From assembly GCA_002483145.1 (NCBI GenBank), contig DLHJ01000014.1, forward strand, positions 744,001 through 808,000: a DNA stretch of 64,000 nt, written 5' to 3'. Of this stretch, positions 45,137 to 54,374 are shown in pieces. The notes beneath the pieces are model-generated. The model searched no databases. It was not told the origin of the DNA and saw only the letters and a list, made by a program, of their open reading frames with translations. The DNA comes from Cellvibrio sp. UBA7671 (GTDB taxonomy: Bacteria > Pseudomonadota > Gammaproteobacteria > Pseudomonadales > Cellvibrionaceae). The translations under genes were made by a program, and so were the position numbers. Positions within the stretch are counted from its first letter, which is position 1. Each line of letters opens with the position of its first letter.

Positions 45137-46138
45137 TTAAATCCCCCCTATATTCTGCGCAATTTTTTGGGCGGTGACGACAGGTATTTCGCCCACGACG
45201 GTTATCCGGTAACTCGTGCCCTGATAGCTCAAGGAATCCATTACCGCCAAGGTTGCACCGCGCGAGGCAACCCCTTCAGGTATCGCACCGGTCGCCGCTT
45301 CGATAAACACAGAAAAGGTGGTCAAACCATCGGTATACATCAACATATCAATCTGGTTGCGCACCTGGCGCTGACCAACAAACGCAAAGCCGGGCGGCAC
45401 CCACGCCAAGCGCCAATGCTCGGATTGCTTTAGCTCAGACGGATTACACTCGCTGAGTTTGGAGGTCGCCGATCGCTGTAATTTAGCCGCCGGCTGTTGT
45501 TGGATACTCTTCAAATCCGGGCTTAGGTTAAGATCAATAAATTGATAGCGCTCCAGTGGCCGCGCCGATTCATCGACCAACCAGGATTTAAGGACCAAGC
45601 CGGTCTCGTTATCAATGGTCAGCAACGAACTGTGGCGGTAAGCATCCAGTGGCAGTGCAAGCAGTGCCGTGGCTTCGCGCCCGGCGACACGCTCGGGGCC
45701 GCGAATCTCAAAGCGATACAACTCATCCATACGCGCGAGATTCGCGCCGAGCTGGCTGATCTTGCCCTGCAATAATTGATCGCCCAAGGATTCACAACCT
45801 ATCGCCTTACCCGAGCGCACAAACTCACGCTCGGTGCCATTCAAGTGCTGCAAGCGCTCATGCTCTACCCCATTCTCTACCCAATGGAGAATCCGGAAGC
45901 TTTGCAGCGATGGATTGTCTTTATGCTGGTAAGTGAATGACCCTTGGTAATTCAGGGTATGGGGGACACTCGCCATTTTTTGTAACAATCTGGCTACTTC
46001 AGGTGATTGGTTAACACCAGCAGAAAACTGCGACGAAACCTCAGGAGCTGATGAGTTTGAATCCTGGCCGTACAGATTGGGGGATAACAACAATGGGGAG
46101 ATGAGTAAAAGGTTACGTATAGAAAAGAGAGTTAACAT
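45137..46138 (-). CDS. mucB: Periplasmic sigma-E regulatory protein MucB/RseB
   Basis: About 333 residues from ATG 46138, which begins a signal peptide MLTLFSIRNLLLISPLLLSPNLYG; an in-frame start at 46186 would place unlikely sequence before it. The MucB/RseB domains are seen in LLQKMASVPHTLNYQGSFTYQHKDNPSLQSFRILHWVENG and VLTDGLTTFSVFIEAATGA-like stretches. RseB senses lipoprotein/lipopolysaccharide signals and protects the anti-sigma factor from cleavage. It follows mucA by about 70 bases. Confidence 0.94.
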   Translation of the reverse strand: MLTLFSIRNLLLISPLLLSPNLYGQDSNSSAPEVSSQFSAGVNQSPEVARLLQKMASVPHTLNYQGSFTYQHKDNPSLQSFRILHWVENGVEHERLQHLNGTEREFVRSGKAIGCESLGDQLLQGKISQLGANLARMDELYRFEIRGPERVAGREATALLALPLDAYRHSSLLTIDNETGLVLKSWLVDESARPLERYQFIDLNLSPDLKSIQQQPAAKLQRSATSKLSECNPSELKQSEHWRLAWVPPGFAFVGQRQVRNQIDMLMYTDGLTTFSVFIEAATGAIPEGVASRGATLAVMDSLSYQGTSYRITVVGEIPVVTAQKIAQNIGGI

Positions 46139-46211
46139 TCTGAACTCGTGGGAGAGTGGATCAAGGGAGCAGCATAACTGCTCCACCTGTTAATGCAACG
46201 GATCGGAGGAG

Positions 46212-46943
46212 CTATTCCTCCTCAGTCAGAATAACGCGGGTATAAGGCAACATACCTTGGCCACTGTTGGTGGAGGCATTGTCAGTATGCTCCTGAATTA
46301 GCTGGTTCACGTAAATGCTGACATCTTCGTTGTAGATGGGCGCCGCTTGCTGACGCGGTACAAACATCACACGACGATTTTCTTGCGGACGCGATTCATA
46401 ACCACTTTGCACTGCAACAGTACGCGCCGACAGCGCGGGAGCATTGATACCAGAAGGCAAATTCGCCGCCTTGGTTTCATTATTCACTGCCGCAGGTGTG
46501 GTAACAGGAGTGTTATCCGCAAACTCTACCGTTTGTGGCGCAACTGCTTGATACTGTTGCACTCCGACAATCAAGGCACCTGCAACCGATGCAGCTACAG
46601 CGACACGACCGGCTTGCTGCCACCAGCGCAGCGGCATAGCAATCACATTACCCCCAGTACCCCGATTAACAACTTCTTGCGCAGCAGGCTGCGATTGATC
46701 AGAGTAAGTTTCTTCAGCATCAATTGCAGCGCTAATCCGCGCAGCAAAACCACTGGATGCCATCATCGACAGATCTTTTTTGAGGCCAGCGCTGGCGATT
46801 TGATAGCGGGACCAAGTGGCTTTGAGTTCAGGATCTGCATCAAGTGCTTTGAGCAGACGTTGGATTTCCAACTCAGACGCCTGGTTATCCATAAGTGCTG
46901 ACAAGGATTCAGCTAGCACTGGTGGTTGGATTTGCTCTGTCAT
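46212..46943 (-). CDS. mucA: Anti-sigma factor MucA/RseA
   Basis: 243 residues. The N-terminal cytoplasmic sigma-binding domain contains SLSALMDNQASELEIQRLLKALDADPELKATWSRY. A transmembrane helix lies at about 110-130 (AGRVAVAASVAGALIVGVQQY), followed by a periplasmic tail rich in Asn/Ala/Pro. It holds AlgU inactive until proteolysis in the membrane. The C-terminus (NQLIQEHTDNASTNSGQGMLPYTRVI) is longer than some MucA tails. A gap of 217 bases separates it from algU. Confidence 0.94.
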   Translation of the reverse strand: MTEQIQPPVLAESLSALMDNQASELEIQRLLKALDADPELKATWSRYQIASAGLKKDLSMMASSGFAARISAAIDAEETYSDQSQPAAQEVVNRGTGGNVIAMPLRWWQQAGRVAVAASVAGALIVGVQQYQAVAPQTVEFADNTPVTTPAAVNNETKAANLPSGINAPALSARTVAVQSGYESRPQENRRVMFVPRQQAAPIYNEDVSIYVNQLIQEHTDNASTNSGQGMLPYTRVILTEEE

Positions 46944-47012
46944 TCTCGCTGGTGCCTCGTTTAAAAGTGCTCGCTAGAGTACAAAAACTATTATTAAAAG
47001 GTACGTTTGGGT

Positions 47013-47153
47013 GGCCAGAAGTCTGAATACTTAACCGTTCTGGCCCAACTGCTTTGTATGACTAGACGCTAGCCAATTGGTTCATGAAATTACAAAAAAT
47101 TGTGCAAGTTTTTCAAGAGGGTTGCAATTTCTCCGCGACCAACCCGGTCGCTC
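47013..47153 (-). other. Two hairpins in the algU-mucA gap
   Basis: In the 217-bp gap after algU, GCGACC-GGGTT-GGTCGC (about 47137-47153) is followed further down by GGCCAGAA (47038-47045 on minus) pairing with TTCTGGCC (47013-47020) over a 17-base loop. Neither has a T run, so they may shape mRNA processing or attenuation rather than full termination. Confidence 0.5.
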
Positions 47154-47160
47154 AGCCACA

Positions 47161-47748
47161 CTAATCCTCAATCAACGGTTTGATACGTTTATCAATCGCC
47201 TCGCGAGCGCGGAAAATACGCGAACGCACGGTGCCAACCGGGCATTCCATCACCTCGGCGATCTCTTCATAACTCAAGCCATCAATCTCGCGCAAAGTCA
47301 CTGCGGTGCGCAGATCATCGGGCAGATCCTGAAATGCTTGCGCAATCGTATCCTGTAACTCGTCGCACAGGATATTGTGCTCAGGCGTATTTAATTCATG
47401 CATGCCATCATTACCATCGAAGAATTCGGCATCTTCGATCTCCACATCGCTGGTCGGTGGACGACGGTTGCGAGCTACTATGTGGTTCTTAGCCGTATTG
47501 ATGGCGATGCGGTAAATCCAGGTATAAAACGCACTGTCTCCACGAAAATTGGGCAGCGCGCGATACGCTTTAATAAATGCTTCTTGAGCCACATCCTGAG
47601 CTTCGGCGTGATCGCGAATAAAACGGCTAATCACTGCCAACACTTTGTGTTGGTACTTAATCACTAGCAAATCAAACGCGCGTTTATCGCCTTTTTGAAC
47701 TCGCTCGACCAGTTGCTGATCAACATCAGGCGCTAGTTGCGCTGTCAT
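47161..47748 (-). CDS. algU: RNA polymerase sigma factor AlgU/RpoE (sigma-22/24)
   Basis: 195 residues of an ECF sigma factor. Region 2 is FDLLVIKYQHKVLAVISRFIRDHAEAQDVAQEAFIKAYRALPNF; region 4 is DLPDDLRTAVTLREIDGLSYEEIAEVMECPVGTVRSRIFRAREAID. It directs transcription of envelope-stress genes and, in pseudomonads, alginate genes. GGGGGTTAAAGA precedes the ATG. It heads algU-mucA-mucB-rseC. An AlgU-type promoter lies 182-209 bases upstream. Confidence 0.97.
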   Translation of the reverse strand: MTAQLAPDVDQQLVERVQKGDKRAFDLLVIKYQHKVLAVISRFIRDHAEAQDVAQEAFIKAYRALPNFRGDSAFYTWIYRIAINTAKNHIVARNRRPPTSDVEIEDAEFFDGNDGMHELNTPEHNILCDELQDTIAQAFQDLPDDLRTAVTLREIDGLSYEEIAEVMECPVGTVRSRIFRAREAIDKRIKPLIED

Positions 47749-47928
47749 TCTTTAACCCCCAAGCGCCTCAACCTAACGGTTGCACGGCAAATCTGCGTCA
47801 GTATTCCAGAGCCAGTAGACTCATGCGAATCTAACCTCACTAAACCAACTTTTAGCCTGCTACCCGATCTCTATACCGAGATACGGATGCTGGTCTTATA
47901 CAAAACAAGCCTATTAAAGCTGGCCGGC

Positions 47929-47957
47929 TCATAGACAAAACCATGCCTGAAAAGTTC
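47929..47957 (-). promoter_or_regulatory. AlgU/sigma-E-type promoter of algU
   Basis: On the minus strand GAACTT (47957-47952) is followed by 15 bases and GTCTAT, close to the sigma-E consensus GGAACTT-N15-16-GTCTAA. It points into algU, implying positive autoregulation as known for rpoE/algU in other species. The match is seen; activity is inferred. Confidence 0.65.
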
Positions 47958-48088
47958 AGGGGCGATTATACGGGGTTATTACCCTTATGGCTGTTTACTT
48001 CGTATAAACCAACACGGGCTTGATATACTGCGCCCATTGTCGCCGTCTTATCTCACGGCGCCCCTCGTACGAACCGGGTTCTATTTGC

Positions 48089-49714
48089 ATGAAAAAACAC
48101 TATCAATACGACGTTCTGGTTATTGGCTCAGGCGCAGCTGGCCTCACTCTGGCGCTAAGTCTAGCCCAACAGGCGCGAGTTGCCGTGCTTAGTAAAAATG
48201 AAATCAACCAAGGCTCTACCTGGTTTGCACAGGGCGGTATAGCCGCTGTATTGGATGACCAAGACTCTATTGATGCCCATGTTGCGGATACGTTGATTGC
48301 CGGCGCCGGACTCTGCCATGAAGACGCGGTGCGGTTCACTGTCGAGCGCAGTAAAGATGCGATCCAATGGCTTATCGCCCAAGGCGTCAACTTTACCAAA
48401 GAAAATAGCAATGGCGATTATCACCTCACCAAAGAAGGTGGCCACAGCCATAGACGCATCATCCACAGCGCCGATGCCACCGGCCAAGCGGTACATTCAA
48501 CACTGATTGAACAAGTCCAGCAGCAGACCAATATCGATATTTTTGAACACCATGTCGCGGTGAACTTAATTTCCCAGGCAGATGCGGACTCACGCAAGCT
48601 GCGCTGCACGGGCGCTTATGTGTTGGACAGCAAGCACGATGCAGTCCATGTGTTCCAAGCGAAAGTCGTGGTACTGGCTACGGGTGGTGCGAGCAAGGTG
48701 TACCTTTACAGCAGCAACCCTGACAGCGCCAGTGGTGATGGTATCGCCATGGCATGGCGAGCCGGTTGCCGTGTGGCCAATATGGAATTCAACCAATTCC
48801 ACCCCACCTGTTTATATCACCCGCGCGCGAAAAACTTTTTGATTACGGAAGCCCTGCGTGGCGAAGGGGCTTATTTGCGCTTGCCGAGTGGCGAACGTTT
48901 TATGCCGCGCTTTGATGAACGCGAAGAATTGGCACCGCGCGATATAGTTGCCCGCGCCATCGATCATGAAATTAAACGTCTCGGTTGCGATTGTGTGTAT
49001 CTGGATATCAGCCATAAATCCGAAGAGTTTATCAGCGAGCACTTCCCTACAGTAAAAGCACGCTGTTTGGAGTTTGGAATCGATATAACAAAAGAAGCCA
49101 TTCCAGTTGTACCCGCAGCACATTACACCTGTGGCGGTGTTGTCGTGGATAAAAATGGGCAAACCGATTTGCAGCATCTTTATGCTATCGGCGAAACCTC
49201 GTTTACCGGATTGCACGGCGCCAACCGCATGGCGAGTAACTCGTTACTCGAATGTATCGTTTACGCGCAATCGGCAGCGGAGCATATTTTGGCGAAACTC
49301 AACAATATCCATACGCCCGAATTGTCGGCGCAGTGGGACGAATCGCGCGTAAGAGACTCTGATGAAGACGTTGTGATTTCGCACAACTGGGACGAGTTAC
49401 GCCGTTTCATGTGGGATTACGTGGGCATTGTACGTACACATAAACGCCTGGAGCGCGCGACCCACCGTATCAAATTGTTGCAAAAAGAAATCGCCGAGTA
49501 TTACAGCAACTACAAAATCAGCAGCGATTTGATCGAACTGCGCAATTTGGCGATTGTTGCCGAGTTAATTATTCGCTCAGCACATGAGCGCAAAGAAAGC
49601 CGCGGCCTGCACTTCTCGCCCGATTATCCGGAGAAGTCGCCAATCGCACGCGATACCATTCTGGTGCCGACAAATTTTGCCGGGCAGGATGTGATTGTGA
49701 GTAAGGAAATCTAA
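48089..49714 (+). CDS. nadB: L-aspartate oxidase NadB
   Basis: About 541 residues from ATG 48089; an in-frame start at 48020 adds 23 unsupported residues. FAD-binding fold [20 protein letters not shown] at the start; [60 protein letters not shown] and [20 protein letters not shown] are the expected family motifs, and active-site Arg/His ([11 protein letters not shown]) are intact. It oxidises L-aspartate to iminoaspartate for NAD synthesis. It is divergent from algU, as in Pseudomonas. Confidence 0.97.
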   Translation: MKKHYQYDVLVIGSGAAGLTLALSLAQQARVAVLSKNEINQGSTWFAQGGIAAVLDDQDSIDAHVADTLIAGAGLCHEDAVRFTVERSKDAIQWLIAQGVNFTKENSNGDYHLTKEGGHSHRRIIHSADATGQAVHSTLIEQVQQQTNIDIFEHHVAVNLISQADADSRKLRCTGAYVLDSKHDAVHVFQAKVVVLATGGASKVYLYSSNPDSASGDGIAMAWRAGCRVANMEFNQFHPTCLYHPRAKNFLITEALRGEGAYLRLPSGERFMPRFDEREELAPRDIVARAIDHEIKRLGCDCVYLDISHKSEEFISEHFPTVKARCLEFGIDITKEAIPVVPAAHYTCGGVVVDKNGQTDLQHLYAIGETSFTGLHGANRMASNSLLECIVYAQSAAEHILAKLNNIHTPELSAQWDESRVRDSDEDVVISHNWDELRRFMWDYVGIVRTHKRLERATHRIKLLQKEIAEYYSNYKISSDLIELRNLAIVAELIIRSAHERKESRGLHFSPDYPEKSPIARDTILVPTNFAGQDVIVSKEI

Positions 49715-49722
49715 AACCGGAA

Positions 49723-50151
49723 TTATGCCTTGGGTGTTAAACACGCGCGCAACCAACGGCGCAAGCGGGCATTATCATCTTTGTTTAATGCATCACCAAA
49801 AATCAATATCCACCGGATTTTACCGCTCGCTATTTCACGTAAGGGCAAAATAATCAGCCAAGGCCAACACAGCACGTCGCCTGCCAGCGTCAACTGGTAG
49901 GTGCTGCCATCTTGCTCAAGCAACCAATGATCACCGGAGTAGCTGAGCGCCCCTGTAACGCAACGCCTACTTTCCCGACGATACACCAACCACACCCCAC
50001 CCCAACACAGCGTTAACCCAAACAACCACAGCGGTTGCTCACTGATAAAAGGATAAAACACCAGCAGCAGGCTCAACGCAAACACAGCATAGCTGCAGCG
50101 ATAAAGCAGGACACCAAAGCGGGAGTGATTGATATAAACCGCTGCCAGCAT
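49723..50151 (-). CDS. ygfX: YgfX-like membrane protein (SdhE partner)
   Basis: About 142 residues from ATG 50151; an in-frame GTG at 50229 would overlap sdhE. It has two hydrophobic helices (about 20-55) and a C-terminal soluble domain (WLLEQDGSTYQLTLAGDVLCWPWLIILPLRE...RRWLRACL) that match the YgfX family next to sdhE in gammaproteobacteria. E. coli YgfX (CptA) has been described both as the toxin of an YgfX/SdhE pair and as an inner-membrane protein linked to SdhE. Genetically coupled to sdhE. It converges with nadB eight bases away. Confidence 0.75.
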   Translation of the reverse strand: MLAAVYINHSRFGVLLYRCSYAVFALSLLLVFYPFISEQPLWLFGLTLCWGGVWLVYRRESRRCVTGALSYSGDHWLLEQDGSTYQLTLAGDVLCWPWLIILPLREIASGKIRWILIFGDALNKDDNARLRRWLRACLTPKA

Positions 50152-50197
50152 GGGCAGCGGTTTCAGAACAGATGAGTCAGCAGTTATAACGTCAGTA

Positions 50198-50470
50198 TCA
50201 ACTGCTTTTTTGAAGGCCGGTGTTTGCACGAATAATATCCACAATCCGTTGTAGCTCAGGGTTAGCAGGATCAGTCCTGCGCATAAACCAGGCAAATAAA
50301 TCCTGATCCTGCTCTTCCAATAATAACCAGTAACGTTCTTTGTCCGCCTGCTCCAATGTCGGGTAGACATTTTCCAGAAAAGGCATCAACACCAAATCCA
50401 GTTCCAGCATTCCGCGCCGGCTACCCCAAAACAAACGATTAATATCCACATCACTACCTATATTGATCAC
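50198..50470 (-). CDS. sdhE: FAD assembly factor SdhE
   Basis: 90 residues. The RGxxE motif region (SRRGMLELDLVLMPFLENVYPTL) and RYWLLLEEQDQDLFAWFMRRTDPANPELQRIVDIIRANTG are characteristic. SdhE is needed for covalent FAD attachment to succinate dehydrogenase SdhA. A GTG at 50449 (VDINRLFWGSRRG) is an alternative start that matches E. coli SdhE (MDINNKARIHW). The gene precedes ygfX. Confidence 0.93.
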   Translation of the reverse strand: MINIGSDVDINRLFWGSRRGMLELDLVLMPFLENVYPTLEQADKERYWLLLEEQDQDLFAWFMRRTDPANPELQRIVDIIRANTGLQKSS

Positions 50471-50503
50471 GCGAGATGTACGGCATTATAAACGAGCCAC
50501 TGA

Positions 50504-51811
50504 CTAAACGCTTGCTTTGATCACCCTGTTCCGCCCCTGCGCTTTGGCTTGATAGAGTGCAGTATCCACGCTTCGGAATAATTGATGAAAGGGGATTTTA
50601 CCGTCGCTGGTGCCTACACCCAAGCTAATGGTCACGTGCAATTGCGGGAATTGGTCAAAGTTGGCAGCTGCGATTAAGGCGCGCATTTTTTCTGCGATAG
50701 CAAATGCGCCCTCCGAATGCGTATCAGGCAATACCAGCACGAATTCTTCACCTCCCCAGCGGGCCACTTGATCACTTTGGCGCGTATGGGATTTTATTAA
50801 TTCTGTCACTCGCTTGAGCACCAAATCGCCACCATCGTGCCCTAATGAATCATTAATTTTTTTAAAATGATCAATATCCACTATCACCATAGACACCAGG
50901 CGTGCGCTATCCATTGGAAAATATTGTTCGATATATTCAGAAAGCCCCTGACGATTCAACAAGCCGGTTAGTGGGTCAACCATCGACAGCTTTTTATATT
51001 TGTCTGTCTCCTGCGCGAGCAGTGAATTTTGATTTGCCAACCGCTCAAGGCGCTGATGTTCAAGGCGAATTTCTTTAGTGAGCTTCGCCAGACTGATACC
51101 ACCCCCGAACATAATGGCACTTAACCAAAATACCAATATCCCCAAATACCAATCCTCACGCGACACCCATTCGCCAACAAACTCGAGCTTGTTGAGCTTA
51201 AAACCGTGCTTCCCAACCGGACCGGGATAGCTGACATCAATTCCAAATGCAATAACATGGTCAAAACGTGGCAATGAATGTTCACGCGGTGCCTTGTATT
51301 GGGTGACCCACCATTCAGCCACTGAGAACTCCGATAAACTCAGCACCAAACTCTCATCAACGTAGTTGATCGGCACATGTACATTATTAAACTTGGATGT
51401 CTGCATATCGTTGATATCAGAAAATCCGGGTTCATAATTGCGCAGATAAAATCGCAGGCGCTGATCATTGCCAACATAATCCAAATCAATATTGATTGTT
51501 TTATAGCTGCTCAAATTGATTCCCTCGGAGCCTTGCCCTCCACCGAGATAAACATTAAACCCACAGCCATGGGCTTTGCCATCATTCTCGATATTGCACT
51601 CCCAGGCGAGGCCGTCAAAATCGGTCCAATACACCATAGGCTCTCCTGCCGAATTCATATCGGCATAGATGTAATGGGGAATATTGGCGGAAGGAACGAC
51701 CAGCATTTTTTTCGCTGGCAACAACTCATAGGCATACATCACTGCCACAGTAATCAGGCAGCAGAGGAAAAGTTTATAGAAACCACTTTGGCGAAGTCTG
51801 GAATTCTGCAT
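50504..51811 (-). CDS. Membrane diguanylate cyclase with a periplasmic beta-rich sensory domain
   Basis: 435 residues. TM helix 1 (about 11-30), a periplasmic domain (about 40-215), TM helix 2 (about 222-242), a coiled-coil linker and a GGDEF domain with GGEEF at 353-357 and an inhibitory I-site RQSD at 344-347. It makes cyclic di-GMP. The periplasmic domain contains YWTDFDGLAWECNIENDG and repeated strands ending DVSYPGPVGKHGFKLNKLEFVGEW. It looks like a jelly-roll carbohydrate-binding or CIA30-like domain, suggesting that a saccharide or other extracytoplasmic ligand controls motility or adhesion (inference). Divergent from ygfZ. Confidence 0.85.
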   Translation of the reverse strand: MQNSRLRQSGFYKLFLCCLITVAVMYAYELLPAKKMLVVPSANIPHYIYADMNSAGEPMVYWTDFDGLAWECNIENDGKAHGCGFNVYLGGGQGSEGINLSSYKTINIDLDYVGNDQRLRFYLRNYEPGFSDINDMQTSKFNNVHVPINYVDESLVLSLSEFSVAEWWVTQYKAPREHSLPRFDHVIAFGIDVSYPGPVGKHGFKLNKLEFVGEWVSREDWYLGILVFWLSAIMFGGGISLAKLTKEIRLEHQRLERLANQNSLLAQETDKYKKLSMVDPLTGLLNRQGLSEYIEQYFPMDSARLVSMVIVDIDHFKKINDSLGHDGGDLVLKRVTELIKSHTRQSDQVARWGGEEFVLVLPDTHSEGAFAIAEKMRALIAAANFDQFPQLHVTISLGVGTSDGKIPFHQLFRSVDTALYQAKAQGRNRVIKASV

Positions 51812-51939
51812 TGGCTATATATAGTCCAGATCGGAATAACTGCCAATGAGCAGATCGTCAAAACACGGTATGATGCAATTCAATTTTGCCACTTTTATAG
51901 CAACACCAAGATTCTCCTACAGTAGCGGTATTGGTAGTT

Positions 51940-52902
51940 ATGACCCAAGATAAACCCACAACCAACCAGACAACACGACTGGTAAAACTTCATCAAACCC
52001 GACTGCTTCTGGTCAAAGGGCCGGATGCCAGTAAGTTTCTCCAAGGCCAGGTCACTTGTGACTTGCGCGAGCTAAGTGCACCCGTCACGCGCACAGGCGC
52101 GCAATGCAATCCCAAAGGGCGAATACTGCTCAGCTTCCGCGCCCTGCAACTGGATGCAGAGACCATCGCCCTGCGCATACCCGCGTCCATGCTGAACAAA
52201 GCCAAGAGCTCGCTCGGTAAATATATCGTCTTCTCCAAAGCAAAATTGCACGATGACAGCGGCTACCATTTGTATGGAATCCATGGTGATAGCGCACAAC
52301 ACACCGCCAAAACCATTTTTACTACACTGCCCACCGATAATGATGGCTGGGCAGAAAAAGACGGTAACTTCCTGATTCAACTAGCGCAGGATCGTTTTGA
52401 ATGCTGGATAAAGTCTGCCGATGCAGCTGCATTTGAACAGCAACTCGCTAACCTCACGGTTAACGGAGACCTGAATGATTGGGAGCTGCTGAATATTCGA
52501 GCAGGTGTTGCCGATATTTATCCCGAAACCATCGAGCTGTTTACCCCACAGGAAATCAATTACCAATTGATCAACGGTATTAACTTCCGCAAAGGCTGCT
52601 ACACCGGTCAAGAAATTGTGGCGCGCCTGCATTATCGCGGCAAATTAAAACGGCATATGTACCGCTTTAAACTTAGCGGCAATCAACTCCCCGCACCCGG
52701 CACCGCGCTGGTAAACGCAACAACCCGCAATGCCTGCGGGCACTTGGTCACTGCTGCATTTACATCCAGCAACCAGATCGAAATTCTAGCCTCATTGCTG
52801 GATGAGCAATTGGATCAGGTAACTCTGGAAACCAGCACGGAAATTTTAAAACAGCTACCACTTCCCTATGCTATACCTACAGCAGATGAAACCACCGAAT
52901 AG
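51940..52902 (+). CDS. ygfZ: YgfZ/GcvT-like folate-binding protein
   Basis: About 320 residues from ATG 51940 (an in-frame TTG at 51931 is less likely). The aminomethyltransferase-like fold and the signature KGCYTGQEIVARLHYRGK, which contains the conserved Cys, identify it as YgfZ. YgfZ helps repair or assemble certain iron-sulfur enzymes and uses folate. It lies next to sdhE in many gammaproteobacteria, although here it is divergent from the diguanylate cyclase gene. Confidence 0.93.
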   Translation: MTQDKPTTNQTTRLVKLHQTRLLLVKGPDASKFLQGQVTCDLRELSAPVTRTGAQCNPKGRILLSFRALQLDAETIALRIPASMLNKAKSSLGKYIVFSKAKLHDDSGYHLYGIHGDSAQHTAKTIFTTLPTDNDGWAEKDGNFLIQLAQDRFECWIKSADAAAFEQQLANLTVNGDLNDWELLNIRAGVADIYPETIELFTPQEINYQLINGINFRKGCYTGQEIVARLHYRGKLKRHMYRFKLSGNQLPAPGTALVNATTRNACGHLVTAAFTSSNQIEILASLLDEQLDQVTLETSTEILKQLPLPYAIPTADETTE

Positions 52903-52921
52903 CGCTGTAATAGGATCACTA

Positions 52922-53758
52922 ATGAACCCCATTGCTGAAAAAGTTCGCACCGAAATTATCACCGCGATCAACAATGACCAACTCGTTCTCCCCACTCTGC
53001 CCGAAGTCGCATTAAAAGTACGGGAAGTCGCCGACGATCCGGATGCTGACATCGATAAACTAAATCAGGTCATCAGTGGCGACGCAGCACTCAGCGCCCG
53101 CATTATCCGCGTAGCCAACAGCCCGCTCTTGCGCGCCAGCCGCGCCATAGAAGATCTACGAACCGCGCTAATGCGCCTCGGTATCCAATACACCTGCAAT
53201 ATCGCTACTGGCCTCGCTATGGAACAAATGTTCCAAGCTACCTCTGACCTTGTCGATATGCGCATGCGCGAAGTTTGGAGTCGCTCCAGCGAAGTCGCCG
53301 GCATCAGCCATGTATTGTGCAAACACTACACCCGCCTGCGCCCAGACCAGGCAACTCTCGCCGGTCTCATCCACAAAATCGGTGTACTACCCATTCTCAC
53401 CTACGCCGAAGACCACCCCGCACTTCTCAAAGACAGCTTCACCCTCGACGCCGTCATCGAGGAGTTACACGGCCCGATTGGCGACCTTATTTTAAAAACT
53501 TGGGGCTTCCCCGAAGAACTCGCGCACATCCCCACGCAACACATCAACTTTGCCCGTCAAAGCCCCAAAGCCGATTACGGCGATATAGTCACCGTCGCCA
53601 TGTTGCAAAGCTACCTTGGCACCGACTCACCCATGGCAAAAATAGATTGCTCCCAAGTAAAAGCCTTCGAACGTTTAGGCCTCGACCCGGAAATGCAGAT
53701 TGCTGAATCAGAAGATTTGAGCGCAGAAATGGAAGCGGCTATGTCGCTGTTGCTTTAG
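52922..53758 (+). CDS. HDOD-domain signalling protein
   Basis: About 278 residues from ATG 52922, which follows the ygfZ stop by 19 bases; an in-frame start at 52868 would overlap ygfZ. It consists of an HDOD domain: LPTLPEVALKVREVADDPDADIDKLNQVISGDAALSARIIRVANS, then DLRTALMRLGIQYTCNIATGLAM, and FEELHGPIGDLIL-like segments (VIEELHGPIGDLILKTWGFPEELAH). The HD catalytic pair is incomplete, as usual in HDOD proteins, so it is probably a signalling scaffold. No effector domain follows. It is the last ordinary gene before the cassette array. Confidence 0.88.
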   Translation: MNPIAEKVRTEIITAINNDQLVLPTLPEVALKVREVADDPDADIDKLNQVISGDAALSARIIRVANSPLLRASRAIEDLRTALMRLGIQYTCNIATGLAMEQMFQATSDLVDMRMREVWSRSSEVAGISHVLCKHYTRLRPDQATLAGLIHKIGVLPILTYAEDHPALLKDSFTLDAVIEELHGPIGDLILKTWGFPEELAHIPTQHINFARQSPKADYGDIVTVAMLQSYLGTDSPMAKIDCSQVKAFERLGLDPEMQIAESEDLSAEMEAAMSLLL

Positions 53759-53770
53759 GGTGATGGCGAT

Positions 53771-53851
53771 GGCAACTGAAAATTGATGGGTGGGTAGAAT
53801 TGAACAGTCGAAATGTATAAATGTATTTTTTACCACAGTCGCTTGTTAGGC
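53771..53851 (-). other. attC-like site, degenerate on one side (end of cassette array)
   Basis: GCCTAAC (minus; GTTAGGC at 53845-53851 on plus) with AAGCGACTG beside it is a good left core. The opposite core is weak: GTTGCCA with CAGT beside it. The stop codon TAA of the upstream ORF lies inside the box. Confidence 0.55.
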
Positions 53852-54352
53852 TTTTTTAGCTCGTTCAATTCTTCTTAATACTGCTGATTTCATCAATGCC
53901 CAACTAGAATTTAGCATTTCCGTTGCTTGCTCATAACCACCGGCAGAAGAAGAAATTAAAAAGCTCTCAGCTTTTTCAAGATACTCAGTACTATATTCTT
54001 GCATTGCTCGGGCATGATACTCAATAAACAATGAATATTCACTCTCGTGATTTCCGGCTGAGGTTCCAGCTTCAATACTTGCAACGTATTCAGCATGCGC
54101 TTCAAGTGCAAGGCCTACATAGTCACGGATTCCTGTCTTAACTAATGAGAAGTGGTCAATTAAAGAAAGTGCCATGCTGCCAAATTTTGACTCTGCTACT
54201 TCAGGGCTTGACTCTTTTAATTCTGCAAGATCTATGAACGCGCCATCAAATTCTTTAGCCCTAACTTCAAGCATTTCGTGAGAAGAGACTGTATAAAAAA
54301 CAATTTTTTGTAAGTCCTCGTCATAGTGTAAAAGTAAATCTCTTTTTTCCAT
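53846..54352 (-). CDS. Cassette ORF E, hypothetical protein (168 aa)
   Basis: 168 residues, no signal peptide or membrane segment. Acidic and helical (LIDHFSLVKTGIRDYVGLALEAHAEYVASIEAGTSAG) with a basic C-terminus (LMKSAVLRRIERAKKA). The N-terminus LLLHYDEDLQKIVFYTVSSHEMLEVRA may be a small beta hairpin domain. No family recognised. The ATG follows attC box GTTAGGC by about 22 bases and the TAA stop is inside the next attC box (GCCTAAC). That is the normal layout of a mobile gene cassette. It is visibly more A+T-rich than the flanking chromosome. Confidence 0.65.
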   Translation of the reverse strand: MEKRDLLLHYDEDLQKIVFYTVSSHEMLEVRAKEFDGAFIDLAELKESSPEVAESKFGSMALSLIDHFSLVKTGIRDYVGLALEAHAEYVASIEAGTSAGNHESEYSLFIEYHARAMQEYSTEYLEKAESFLISSSAGGYEQATEMLNSSWALMKSAVLRRIERAKKA

Positions 54353-54374
54353 GGTAATTACTTCGCTATGGTGA

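Noticed and set aside
46347-46901. 184-codon plus-strand ORF opposite mucA
   Set aside because: mucA and its operon partners are well supported on the other strand; the product has no recognisable motif.
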